Assembly: GCA_942490945.1 (NCBI GenBank)
Contig: CALNYZ010000044.1
Coordinates: forward strand, 124,001 to 188,000
DNA from: CALNYZ01 sp942490945
GTDB lineage: Bacteria; Pseudomonadota; Gammaproteobacteria; UBA6429; Thiohalophilaceae
Direction of reading: 5' to 3'
Length of the DNA: 64,000 nt
The position numbers and the translations under genes were made by a program. This document shows, in pieces, positions 1 through 8,752 of the stretch (within the stretch, counting starts at the first letter, position 1; every line of letters starts with the position of its first letter). The notes below the pieces were generated by a model. It made no database searches and was not told where the DNA came from. It saw only the letters and a program-made list of their open reading frames with translations.

Positions 1-576
1 CTCGTTGAATGCGGTGGTTCCTGATGGGCTGGTGACAATCCATTTGGCCAGGGTATAGTTCATCACGGATGAAAACAGAAAGGTACTGCTCAGGAAGTAC
101 GTGCTATTTTGCAAGCGACGTTCAAATGTTTGCGTGTTACCAAGTTCACGCAGTTTAGTTTCGATTTTTTCTATGTTTATAATCCTGGGGTTATACAGCA
201 ATGTCCTGATAAGCGGGTAAGGCGTATAGGTGGAGACAAGCACTGCAATACCGATAATTCCAGGAATAGCCGCTTCCTTCACAGCCAACCAATTTGCGTC
301 GAGCTGTAAAAGACCGATGCCGCCAGTGAGTAGCACACTGACCAGGCCAAGCAGCGCAATGAAATTGAATTTCCTGTATTTGATTAATTCAAATACACCC
401 CATCCCAGCGGAAAGGCTAACGCAATAATCAATGCACCGCTTGCCCCCAGCTGCTCTGGCGCACTGAATTTCATCAGGATAACAGACGGAATCAGGATGC
501 TGACCAGAAAATCGATCATCGGCCTGGGTTTATGTGTCGGGGTTGATTGCGTTGTGGGAGTCGCTTCTTTGGTCAT
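1..576 (-). CDS. VC0807-family integral membrane protein (partial, 3' end beyond window)
   Basis: The frame opens with ATG at 576 and runs off the left edge, leaving 192 residues and no stop. Hydrophobic segments lie near residues 21-36, 46-65, 71-90, 102-118 and 158-180. The stretches LIIALAFPLGWGVFELIKYR and LLGLVSVLLTGGIGLLQLD, together with KEAAIPGIIG and WIVTSPSGTTAFN, are the conserved pattern I know from VC0807-family inner-membrane proteins, whose biochemical role is not established. The family is usually about 220-240 residues, so roughly 30-50 residues are probably missing. No strong ribosome binding site precedes the start. It is the first of a run of isolated minus-strand genes. 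Confidence 0.7.
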   Translation of the reverse strand, partial: MTKEATPTTQSTPTHKPRPMIDFLVSILIPSVILMKFSAPEQLGASGALIIALAFPLGWGVFELIKYRKFNFIALLGLVSVLLTGGIGLLQLDANWLAVKEAAIPGIIGIAVLVSTYTPYPLIRTLLYNPRIINIEKIETKLRELGNTQTFERRLQNSTYFLSSTFLFSSVMNYTLAKWIVTSPSGTTAFNE

Positions 577-671
577 TTGCTTTACATCAAGTATGGAATA
601 CAGGAAGTATACCCTCCCTGTTCACTGAAAAACCACCTTCTCAGAACTGAATCTGTAAATAAATCGGACTC

Positions 672-711
672 AGACCACGATTAATTTCTCATACAGGAAT
701 AAACGTGGTCT
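672..711. repeat. Inverted REP-like element (AGACCACG...CGTGGTCT)
   Basis: An 8-bp inverted pair, agaccacg at 672-679 and cgtggtct at 704-711, surrounds a 24-base AT-rich loop between the first two genes. The right half (aataaacgtggtct) recurs upstream of other gaps, at 4411 and 6112, so this is one subtype of the dispersed elements of this region. Confidence 0.5.
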
Positions 712-729
712 TCCCCTTATAAGTCTTAA

Positions 730-1590
730 TTATTTATTATTGTTTTTAATATCGTATTGACTGGAAATACTTTCACCATTTTCATAGGCAATTTTTCTTG
801 CCACATCATCAGGCAGGACAGCCAGTAACTCACGTTGCCATTGCATTGCCATATTTATTTTTAACCAGCGTTGTGGTTCGTAAGTATCAATACCAAACAG
901 GAAACGATCGGCATGTTCAACAAGCAATTTATTCCATGCAGGCATGAGTTTTCCATTCACAAAGATTTCACCACGAAAAGACAAGTCTGCCCATAAGCTG
1001 GAATGTTTATTCATGAGCTGGCCGACAATATACGCATATTCAAAACCGGCGTGTGCCCACAGAATACGGGCTTCAGGATACTGTTCAAAAATAAACTTGA
1101 TGGCTTGCGCATCACTATGCACATGCAACAACAAATCATACTGTTTCGCCATGCTGATAATTTCACGCATTACCGGCTGATACGCCTGCTCTCCATCAAT
1201 ATGTAGTTCACCAATGCCTGCGTATCGATACGTCTGTAATCGCTCCTTGAGATATGGAATCACGCTTTCATCATACATCCATGTCCCGATTGTGCCACGT
1301 TTACGATAGGGTCGCAGTACGGGTATCACAAAGCCGGGGTCGGCATTATAAAGTCGTTGTGTCCCTTCATCACTCGAGCTGGATACCATCGCCCGTTTAA
1401 TACCCGCTTCGCGCAAGCGGCGTATTGCATCCTCAGGCGAAATGGCATCCCACACATCATGGCTATAATGGATGTGCGCATCAAAGATTGGTAATGGTGA
1501 AGCTTTTATCTCGTCTGCACAGCCAGGTAGCTGAAATACCAGCAGGGCTAATAATATAAGAAATTTGGTTGTATAATGTTTAGGTTTCAT
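730..1590 (-). CDS. Amidohydrolase-family exported protein (TIM-barrel metal hydrolase)
   Basis: 286 residues. The N-terminus has a signal sequence with a lipobox-like LPGC (Cys24), so it is probably a lipoprotein, although proline at -2 is unusual. The body fits the amidohydrolase_2 TIM barrel: metal-binding HxH in FDAHIHYSHD (His39/His41), further histidines in LLLHVHSDAQ and ILWAHAGFEY, and the late aspartate in LFGIDTYEPQ. Members hydrolyse or decarboxylate small molecules; the substrate cannot be read from sequence. The gene stands alone, separated from the next one by 72 bases. The class is clear, the reaction is not. Confidence 0.7.
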   Translation of the reverse strand: MKPKHYTTKFLILLALLVFQLPGCADEIKASPLPIFDAHIHYSHDVWDAISPEDAIRRLREAGIKRAMVSSSSDEGTQRLYNADPGFVIPVLRPYRKRGTIGTWMYDESVIPYLKERLQTYRYAGIGELHIDGEQAYQPVMREIISMAKQYDLLLHVHSDAQAIKFIFEQYPEARILWAHAGFEYAYIVGQLMNKHSSLWADLSFRGEIFVNGKLMPAWNKLLVEHADRFLFGIDTYEPQRWLKINMAMQWQRELLAVLPDDVARKIAYENGESISSQYDIKNNNK

Positions 1591-1662
1591 ACTCTGAATA
1601 TATCAAATAAAAAAATACGAATAACTGGATTAAAGGGCTTGCTCTCTTTAATTTAATCCAAT

Positions 1663-2076
1663 TTAATTTAACAATTCATGGTTTCGCATCGCGTCATTCT
1701 CGATTAGCACCCGCTCCTGCACCAGTCGCCATACATCGCCCTGCTCCTGCTCAAGCGACATCTCGACGATCTGTTCATTCAACGTGCCATCCGTCCCCAC
1801 CACCGTTTCATAGACAGTGAATAAAATCTGTGTCTCCATAGCACTGATCAGGTTAAAACCCTTGTAAGCGATGCTTTTTAACATGGTGTTTTCAAACTGA
1901 TGTCTGCATTGCTTGTACCATGTGTCGTAATCAATGTTATCGAACCCGGGCACACCCTGTAGACTGACACGTTTTGATATCATCCCCATATGGCTCTCAA
2001 GGTCTTTTTGCGCGGCACTTTCTGCTGCATCTGTTAACCACTGCTCTGCTATCTGTTGGGCGCGCTCTGCTTTCAT
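1663..2076 (-). CDS. Small SnoaL/NTF2-like protein
   Basis: 137 residues with no signal peptide and no membrane segment. The layout of an N-terminal helix (MKAERAQQIAEQWLTDAA) followed by alternating strands with WYKQCRHQF and WRLVQERVLIEN resembles the NTF2/SnoaL cone fold found in many small bacterial proteins of unknown substrate. The start is supported by CCGGAG six bases before ATG. It sits 72 bases upstream of the amidohydrolase gene on the same strand and could be co-transcribed with it. The fold is an inference from pattern; no function is claimed. Confidence 0.5.
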   Translation of the reverse strand: MKAERAQQIAEQWLTDAAESAAQKDLESHMGMISKRVSLQGVPGFDNIDYDTWYKQCRHQFENTMLKSIAYKGFNLISAMETQILFTVYETVVGTDGTLNEQIVEMSLEQEQGDVWRLVQERVLIENDAMRNHELLN

Positions 2077-2232
2077 AACATCTCCGGAATTTTTATGGTG
2101 ATGATACCAGATATACCAGCCGGGCTGGGCTGTGCTCTATAATAAAGACAATAAAAAATTACTGCTAAAACAGTAATGCAGACTTTGACCGAAAACATCC
2201 AACTGTGAGAACCAACTGGTTGTGAGGCTGCG

Positions 2233-3369
2233 TTAACCGTAAATATTTTCCTTGAAATATTGCTGAATTTTTACGACTTCATCAATATTCGTCACCAGTG
2301 CATCGACACAGTCCTGATCGAGTTTTTCACCGGCCAGTTTTTTTAGCATTTCCAATGCGGCATCATTGCTCCAGGCTCTTTTATAGGGACGCTTACTGGT
2401 GAGCGCATCAAAAATATCGGCGACTGCCACAATACGTGCTTCCAGTGGTATGTCGTTACCGTGTTTACCGGATGGATAGCCACTACCATTGACCGCTTCG
2501 TGGTGGTATTCAGCAATGTTTCTCAGTATATCAACATAGTTAATGCTATCGAGACCAAAATTATCAAGAATATCATCAATTATAATTCTGCCTTTAACGG
2601 TATGCGATTTCATAATTTCCATTTCTTCTTCTGTTAATTTGTCTTCCTTTAACAGTATACGGTCCGGTATGCCGATTTTTCCTATGTCATGAAGCGGCGA
2701 AAACATAAAAACATGTTCAATATAATCATCAGCAAGCTCGTACTTGTCCGCCAGTGCGCTGGCAATGAGTCGACTATAGCGTGACATGCGATCTAGATGT
2801 GATCCGGTTTCAGGGTCACGCAGGTGGGTCATTTTACCTGAAGTGGTCAGTGCGGCAGAGAGCGTCTGAATATGACCAAGCTCATTAATAATCATTAATG
2901 CAATTACATGACCATAAATATCAATTTGATTTAAAGTCTGTTCAGTGAATACATCTGTATCCATTGAATTAAAAAATATAAAACCAAGAAATTCACCATC
3001 ATTAAAAATCGGCATGGTGTAACTGGCTGCATAACCTGTGCGACCTATTCGCTGTGTATGCTCATGGCTACCATCATCGTAAGTTAATAAATTATTGACA
3101 ATACGGGGCAGTCTTTTGTCGAGCACTTTCTTCAGTGAAGGTGCGTTATCGATCAGGACTTGATAATTATCCAGAGGATTTTCATCTTCACTGCTGTGAA
3201 TAAATGTTTTTAGGATACGGGTTTTGGGATCATAGATAGCGACGGCAATGCGCGAAATAAATGGCAGATTCATTTTTAATGCCTGGTGCGCGCTAACCAG
3301 TTTGTCCTTTAAAGGCATGCATTTGTTAAGGTCATTTAATGTATCAATGTGGTTAAATTCTTCGGTCAT
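2233..3369 (-). CDS. GAF-HD-GYP domain protein, probable c-di-GMP phosphodiesterase
   Basis: 378 residues, apparently cytoplasmic. Residues about 20-165 look like a GAF sensor domain. Residues about 180-370 are an HD-GYP domain: RDPETGSHLDRMSRYS (185-200), the HD pair in SPLHDIGKIGIPD (His227/Asp228), HHE at 289-291, GSGYP at 295-299 and DIFDALTSKRPYK at 318-330. All metal-ligand motifs look intact, so hydrolysis of cyclic di-GMP is likely, with the GAF domain sensing an unknown signal. It is a single gene with wide gaps on both sides and only a weak purine-rich start signal. Confidence 0.85.
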   Translation of the reverse strand: MTEEFNHIDTLNDLNKCMPLKDKLVSAHQALKMNLPFISRIAVAIYDPKTRILKTFIHSSEDENPLDNYQVLIDNAPSLKKVLDKRLPRIVNNLLTYDDGSHEHTQRIGRTGYAASYTMPIFNDGEFLGFIFFNSMDTDVFTEQTLNQIDIYGHVIALMIINELGHIQTLSAALTTSGKMTHLRDPETGSHLDRMSRYSRLIASALADKYELADDYIEHVFMFSPLHDIGKIGIPDRILLKEDKLTEEEMEIMKSHTVKGRIIIDDILDNFGLDSINYVDILRNIAEYHHEAVNGSGYPSGKHGNDIPLEARIVAVADIFDALTSKRPYKRAWSNDAALEMLKKLAGEKLDQDCVDALVTNIDEVVKIQQYFKENIYG

Positions 3370-3633
3370 CTGGCTTATTTCAGGAAAATAATATAGCAGT
3401 TATCACAACTTTAGACGCTGGATTTGGTTGTGTCTACGCGTACTTGAGAATGAGAACCACGAAGAGTCATATATATAAATAAGGCACCATGAGGACTCCG
3501 CACACTACAATTAGTCAATTTTTTAAAAAACCTTTTATTAAATAAGTTTTGTGCTCCCCTTGAAAGCCCTGCCTGACATAACCATGATCAAATGGAGACG
3601 TTCAATTATTGTAAAATATTTTCAGGATATTAC

Positions 3634-4374
3634 ATGCCGTATTCAGAACAGACAGTTACCTCCATCCGTAAGTGGTCAGAGAAGACATTCAGTCTGACGA
3701 CGACCCGGCCGGATGATTTTACCTTCAATAACGGGGAATTTGTTTCTATTGGATTACGCCCGGAAGGAAAACTCATCGCACGTGCCTATTCGATCGTGTC
3801 CACCAATGATGATGACTACCTTGAGTTTCTGAGTATCCATGTTCCGCAAGGTCCACTGACAAGTCGTTTATCCGACATTCGTGAAGGTGAGCCAATCTGG
3901 ATTAATAGCAAGAGCACCGGCACGCTAACCATGCAACATGTGCTGGCGGGTCGTAATCTTTATATGCTCTCAACCGGTACCGGATTGGCACCGTTTATCT
4001 CGTTAATACACGATGCTGAACTTTATCAACGTTTTGAGAATGTCGTACTGGTGCACACGGTGCGCGCTGTAGCAGAACTTGCCTACAAACAGGACATTGA
4101 ATCTATGGCTAACCCTCATTTGCATTATGTTCCTACGGTGACACGTGACCCGTTCGCGATAAATGCCAGAGGTGCGGATCTGTTTCGTAGTGGCGAGCTG
4201 TCCAGGATACTCGATTTACCACCGGCAAATCCGGAACATGACCGCGTCATGATATGCGGTAATCCGGATATGAATAAAGAGATGACAGAATACTTGAAAC
4301 ACCACGGCTGGACGGAAACCAGTCATCGTGGTATCGGCAATTTTACAACCGAAAAAGCATTTGTTACTCGATAA
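3634..4374 (+). CDS. fpr: Ferredoxin--NADP reductase
   Basis: 246 residues from the ATG at 3634, which has AGGA seven bases upstream; the frame is open from 3592 but that ATG has no binding site. The flavin-binding RAYS (residues 50-53) and the pyridine-nucleotide loop STGTGLAPF (113-121) match the bacterial subclass of plant-type ferredoxin-NADP reductases, and the length fits (about 250). ICGNPDMNKEM near the C-terminus is the usual NADP-side motif. It transfers electrons between NADPH and ferredoxin or flavodoxin, commonly in Fe-S and oxidative-stress metabolism. It is one of the few plus-strand genes in the first 18 kb. Confidence 0.92.
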   Translation: MPYSEQTVTSIRKWSEKTFSLTTTRPDDFTFNNGEFVSIGLRPEGKLIARAYSIVSTNDDDYLEFLSIHVPQGPLTSRLSDIREGEPIWINSKSTGTLTMQHVLAGRNLYMLSTGTGLAPFISLIHDAELYQRFENVVLVHTVRAVAELAYKQDIESMANPHLHYVPTVTRDPFAINARGADLFRSGELSRILDLPPANPEHDRVMICGNPDMNKEMTEYLKHHGWTETSHRGIGNFTTEKAFVTR

Positions 4375-4408
4375 TAACCAGTTTAAGGCATTTTGTTTTC
4401 TAATCTAT

Positions 4409-4440
4409 CCAGATAAACGTGGTTCATCCCCTTTTATTTC
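4409..4440. repeat. REP-like element (ataaacgtggttc...ccttttattt)
   Basis: The sequence agataaacgtggttcatccc plus cctttattt-like tail lies between the convergent fpr and arylsulfotransferase genes. It matches the elements at 701-720 and 6111-6138 and overlaps none of the coding motifs. Confidence 0.45.
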
Positions 4441-4451
4441 TTCAAGTGACA

Positions 4452-5816
4452 TCATTTGGACTGGTTACACGACCAGTCTTGCACCTTGAAATAGTCTGCC
4501 GGGTAGATACGGGCTTCGGTGGTTTCGTTGACTTCATCTTCGTCATAACGATTGATGTATTGCCAAACAATGTCGCCCTGAGTATTGGCCTCAAATACCC
4601 TGCCTCCATCAAACTCGGTGACCAGCATGTTTCCTGCCGGTGTGAAATCCACCTTTCCTCTGGTGACAGACAGCATTTCCTGTGCTTTTTCCGACCCATA
4701 CAGAATTTTAGGCACACGGGTCGCGGGATTCACTTCCACGATATTTGAAATTCTGGGCACGGACAGTCGTGTATATTTTGTAGTCCGATCAGTCGGGTTT
4801 TTAAAGGCTTCATTCAGGTAAATATTATTATTAAACACTGCCATCGTTCCCCCAGCCTTGAATTCAACATCGTGTTGACGTTTCCAGGGGCCGATATGCC
4901 ACCATTTAATCTTTTCAGTGACAGGATCAAGTACCACAACCATATTCATATTGCGCATGGAAAGTGCCAGATCCCCGGCTTTAAACATCGGGAAATCGCC
5001 GGCCACCTTACTGTCCAGCTCAGCGATTTTATTTACGTGCATAATTTCACGATGCCACGCGCTTTTATTAGGCCCATAGTATTGCGCTGCCGAGGTCAAC
5101 AATGCTTCGAGGTCATTGTCGTAAAATAATTTTGTTATAGATATCTCTTTCAGCACCTCACCACTGTCTGAGATCAGCATTATTGTCGGATCTCTATAGG
5201 GACTATCAAATGCACTAAACGGGTTAGCATTTTTATCCTTGATCGTTCTTAATCCGGGAATCCAGAAGCCACCCTTTTCAGCACGTTCGACTGAATGATG
5301 CGTTTGCTTGTTCAAGGTCCACATTACGCGTCCGCAGCGATCGATCCTGGCCGAACCGGCGTAGTCGAAGTTAAACACGACTGACCCGTCGGGCATGGCC
5401 AGCGTACCGTGTGTATCGGCGTTCCAGTCGGATGCCGGGGGAGTGGGAAGGAAACTGGTGTCCTTGAAAACATCATGATAGTGCAAGACTACTTTATTAA
5501 TAATGGTACCGTCACGGCGGATTAATCGTATTTCATGATCTTTCCCGAAAAAGGCAGAAATTAAAATGATGTCTTTGTTATCCGTCAGCTTGTTCACTGT
5601 CACGCCGGTACCTTCGTAGCGGGACGGTTGAATGAGATTATCGGGTCTAAGCACAGAAGTTTCAGAAAGACCGGCTTTAAGGGAGGCAATGTATTTCACC
5701 AGCGGAGTCTGATAGTAACCGGAATACACGCCATAGGCGAATATCAACCCGCAGACAAGAGAAATAGCAGAGAAATAAAATAACCTTTTCGCAAGTTTAT
5801 CGGTGTTCAACGTCAT
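4452..5816 (-). CDS. Arylsulfotransferase (ASST) family protein, membrane-anchored
   Basis: 454 residues. One N-terminal membrane anchor (about residues 12-32) is followed by a periplasmic beta-propeller-like body. The segments NADTHGTLAMPDGSVVFNFD, IDRCGRVMWTLNKQTHHSVE, WWHIGPWKRQHDVEF and MLVTEFDGGRVFEAN are typical of the arylsulfotransferase/ASST family, which includes PAPS-independent sulfotransferases and many homologues of unknown substrate. GGAG lies only two bases before the ATG, so translation may start at the TTG two codons later. It converges on fpr. Family is fairly sure; sulfotransferase activity is not shown. Confidence 0.75.
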   Translation of the reverse strand: MTLNTDKLAKRLFYFSAISLVCGLIFAYGVYSGYYQTPLVKYIASLKAGLSETSVLRPDNLIQPSRYEGTGVTVNKLTDNKDIILISAFFGKDHEIRLIRRDGTIINKVVLHYHDVFKDTSFLPTPPASDWNADTHGTLAMPDGSVVFNFDYAGSARIDRCGRVMWTLNKQTHHSVERAEKGGFWIPGLRTIKDKNANPFSAFDSPYRDPTIMLISDSGEVLKEISITKLFYDNDLEALLTSAAQYYGPNKSAWHREIMHVNKIAELDSKVAGDFPMFKAGDLALSMRNMNMVVVLDPVTEKIKWWHIGPWKRQHDVEFKAGGTMAVFNNNIYLNEAFKNPTDRTTKYTRLSVPRISNIVEVNPATRVPKILYGSEKAQEMLSVTRGKVDFTPAGNMLVTEFDGGRVFEANTQGDIVWQYINRYDEDEVNETTEARIYPADYFKVQDWSCNQSK

Positions 5817-6161
5817 GTCTCCAAAATCAGATCAGATACCGTACAAGGAGCGTAATATCTCCTTTCCTCGTCGAAACGAAGGGGCTCGTAAAGTAATCTA
5901 CTCTTAAAAAGTAGAGGAATACAGGATCTGAGTGATAACCAAATAAATCAGCTGTGTGTCATGCCGGACGGTATTTTTGCTTTTCGCCGACGTCCCCCAC
6001 TGATTCCTGTTCATATATTTTAGACTGCTCACTTCCCTGTGGAAAGTTATATTTCAGAATAACAGGTAATAATAGCGTATAGACTTCTATTATTTCAGTT
6101 TTTGATTACCAAATAAACGTGGTCTGCCCCCGTTAATTACCCTTAATTTCCAATTTATATT
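5817..6161. other. Gene-free gap with REP-like element and small hairpin
   Basis: No coding sequence is apparent. It contains a weak hairpin (tctact / agtaga, 5897-5915), a REP-like element (aaataaacgtggtctgcccc at 6111-6130), and a 19-base string tttcagaataacaggtaat (6052-6070) that recurs at 18672-18690. Confidence 0.5.
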
Positions 6162-7361
6162 TTATTTTCCAAAACGTTTTATAAACTCCGGGCTATGCAT
6201 AAATTGTGCGTAAATATCATTACCTTTAAAATTCTCTGCCTGGAATGAATATCCGAATTGTTGTTCCAGTTTATCCAGGGTTTTCACAACATTTGCATAA
6301 TCTTCATTTGTAGTTTGAGCAGTAACAAGCGTCCAGTATGCTGCCTCAAAATCCGGTTCCATTTCGATAGCCTTGATTCCATATTGTATGGCTGACTTGT
6401 AATCTTTATCAGCATAAGAAGCATTGGATATCAGATTTAAGAGGGCTCCATCTTCCCCGTATATCCTGGCCAGTTTGGTAACAGAAGTAACAACTTTTTT
6501 ATAATTATTGTTGTAATAATGGTGGTCAATCAGGATAAACGTTGTTGATTCATCATCACCATAGTATTTATCAAGTCTGGAAAGTTGTTTCCTGTACTCC
6601 TTTTCATTTAATCCCTGTGCCATCTGAATTGAAAAATCAATCAGTATCCTTTCGTTCCTGATTTCATCCGGCATTGCTTCAAGCAGGTTATATGCTTCCT
6701 GATAATTGCCTTTCATTCTTAATGCGGAAAGTTTACGAAATGCCTGCAAGGTATTTTTATCGACATCTTTCTTGTTAAACAATTTCTTGAGCAGGGATTT
6801 GCTGGGTCTTAACAGAAGTTGTGTAGCAGAACCAACAGATGCACTCAGATTTTTTCCTGAAGTCAGGAAGAACATGTCAACGACTTCCACATCATTCTGA
6901 TTTTTTCTTGTCTTGAGTACCATATATTCATGGCCGCCATCATGGTAATCAATTCTTATCAGTGGCTGTGTTGACTTGAGTAACCGCATATATTTGATAT
7001 CAGCATTGCTGTTAAACACAATCCTGAATATCTTGTTCAGAAATGTCTCTTTATTATGTTTTAACACACCACGCATAAATTGATCGATATCACGTTTTTT
7101 GTCGAATACCGTATGAGCAGCGATGCGAGCAAATTCCTGCTGATTGAACAGCCTTGATAAGGTTTGGATATCTTTTGACTGCAGAGCTTTTGCAAACGTC
7201 AAGCCCAGTTCATTGTAGGTTTGATCAACATTTGTCGACTGTTTTTGTGAACGATACGTGGTTGTCTCCGGATATGCCTGACTGGCAGGCAGCAACACAA
7301 GCAATATTATCGATAAAAACAGGTAACATAAATTTCCTGGGATGTTTGCAAGAATAGTCAT
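6162..7361 (-). CDS. Exported TPR-like protein of unknown function
   Basis: 399 residues with a signal peptide (about residues 9-29, ending near ASQAYPET). The N-terminal half carries an unrecognised domain (LFNQQEFARIAAHTVFDKK, VLKTRKNQNDVEVVDMFFL). The C-terminal half has tetratricopeptide-like helical pairs: residues about 205-235 (MKGNYQEAYNLLEAMPDE), 270-300 and 310-345 (YADKDYKSAIQYGIKAIEM with PDFEAAYWTLVTAQ). It is probably periplasmic. I do not recognise the family. It is a single gene; the next gene upstream on this strand, the DUF2189-like protein, ends 78 bases before its start. Confidence 0.6.
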   Translation of the reverse strand: MTILANIPGNLCYLFLSIILLVLLPASQAYPETTTYRSQKQSTNVDQTYNELGLTFAKALQSKDIQTLSRLFNQQEFARIAAHTVFDKKRDIDQFMRGVLKHNKETFLNKIFRIVFNSNADIKYMRLLKSTQPLIRIDYHDGGHEYMVLKTRKNQNDVEVVDMFFLTSGKNLSASVGSATQLLLRPSKSLLKKLFNKKDVDKNTLQAFRKLSALRMKGNYQEAYNLLEAMPDEIRNERILIDFSIQMAQGLNEKEYRKQLSRLDKYYGDDESTTFILIDHHYYNNNYKKVVTSVTKLARIYGEDGALLNLISNASYADKDYKSAIQYGIKAIEMEPDFEAAYWTLVTAQTTNEDYANVVKTLDKLEQQFGYSFQAENFKGNDIYAQFMHSPEFIKRFGK

Positions 7362-7439
7362 AGTGATTTCCGCATCAGTTAATAGAAAGTATCATGAACC
7401 TCGAAGAGGTTCCAGGTGCACTCCGAGCCTTTTTTATCT

Positions 7440-8267
7440 TTATGAATGTCTGGGCCATTGGCTGGCATTAATAGTTTCCTGATAAGCATGCCATGTTGCA
7501 TGACCAATCACAGGCAATAACACCAGAAAACCGATGAATGCAGTAGCAAAGCTTATTACGACGCTCATAACGATAAGCGATGCCCAAACCAGCATCGCTT
7601 TTTTATTGCGAAGTACTGCATTTGCACTGGTAATCACTGCCGTCACCATATCGACATTACGATCCATGATCATGGGAAGCGAAAATGCACTGGCGGTAAA
7701 TATAATTCCCGAAAAAATTGCACCAACACCGGTTCCAATACTCAGAAATAACATAAAGTTTTCCAGACTTGCGCCAGTTTCAACCGGATAGAATACGTGT
7801 AACATTGACGCTGAACGCGCCCATATTAAAAAAACAACCAGCAGGATCAAGCCAAACACCACGACATTGCTGAAGTGTTTACGTCCTTCACGTAAACAAT
7901 ATCCAAGAATCGGAACCTGTCCTTGCTGAATTTGACGACTTATGGAGTAGAGCCCAATCGCAATAACAGGCCCTAACAGAATAAAACCTGACAACAGACT
8001 CATCAGTGAATAAAAATTTCCGAGCTTAAGAGCACAAAAACTCACGATATAGCTTAGTAACACCATCATACCGCCGTAACTCATACTTTGTTTGGGCGCC
8101 TGACGAAAATCCTGCCAACCGAGTTTTAACCAATTCAATGCAGCGAACGTATCAAGCTGCTTGCAGGGCGCAACAAAAGGCAATTCGTCTGTATTGATTT
8201 CCGTTTTCGAATCGGGCTCGGAAGATTCCGGTATATTGTTCTCGCCACTTTTAGTTAATGAACTCAT
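7440..8267 (-). CDS. DUF2189-like integral membrane protein
   Basis: 275 residues from the ATG at 8267. That start has a strong binding site (GGAGGGGAGG, 8274-8283); an in-frame ATG 18 codons upstream lacks one. After a polar 45-residue N-terminus the protein has about six membrane segments. NWLKLGWQDFRQAPKQSMSY and the closing FLVLLPVIGHATWHAYQETI are the signature of DUF2189 inner-membrane proteins, whose function is unknown. It precedes the TPR-like gene on the same strand by 78 bases, so the two may be co-transcribed. Confidence 0.8.
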   Translation of the reverse strand: MSSLTKSGENNIPESSEPDSKTEINTDELPFVAPCKQLDTFAALNWLKLGWQDFRQAPKQSMSYGGMMVLLSYIVSFCALKLGNFYSLMSLLSGFILLGPVIAIGLYSISRQIQQGQVPILGYCLREGRKHFSNVVVFGLILLVVFLIWARSASMLHVFYPVETGASLENFMLFLSIGTGVGAIFSGIIFTASAFSLPMIMDRNVDMVTAVITSANAVLRNKKAMLVWASLIVMSVVISFATAFIGFLVLLPVIGHATWHAYQETINASQWPRHS

Positions 8268-8752
8268 GAACGCCTCCCCTCCAGTTTTAATACTTCTCGT
8301 CTGTATGCAGACGGGGTTCATAACCTGGTTTTTTACTTATATATTCAGGTTAGAAGTTATATATAAGTATAGATGATGTTACACATACATGAAGGCTGAA
8401 AAAAGGGGCGTTCCCTGTCTTTACATATCGTTATATTCCCCTTAATTTTCCCTCGGCGTTCCTTGCCATGAAAAAAAACTGAAGTGTTAGAATTGCAGGG
8501 GTCAGATCACGAGTAGTTTATACCTTATTTTTACCGGAATAAATGAGACTACCCTGATGAAATAAAACACACGCCGAAACACAGTGCATGGATTAAAAAA
8601 GTAATACTTTTTTCCTGGCATACGCCTAAAAGAGGAATAAGAGGGTTGATATAGTTGTTATAATATTCATTTTAGTTATTCGGCCATGTTTTACAAAAAT
8701 TACATATCGTCGACACATCACTTATCAGAGCAAACCGGCTAAATTTCCTTGC
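8268..8752. other. Gene-free gap with a REP-like element
   Basis: The 485 bases hold no convincing coding frame. A REP-like core, gcaggggtcagatcacgag (about 8495-8513), is followed by cggaataaatgagactaccc. The promoter of the DUF2189-like gene should lie in the left part; no clear -35/-10 pair is claimed. Confidence 0.5.

Noticed and set aside
4385..4440. Terminator between fpr and the arylsulfotransferase gene
   Set aside because: No stable stem was found; the T-rich sequence belongs to a REP-like element.
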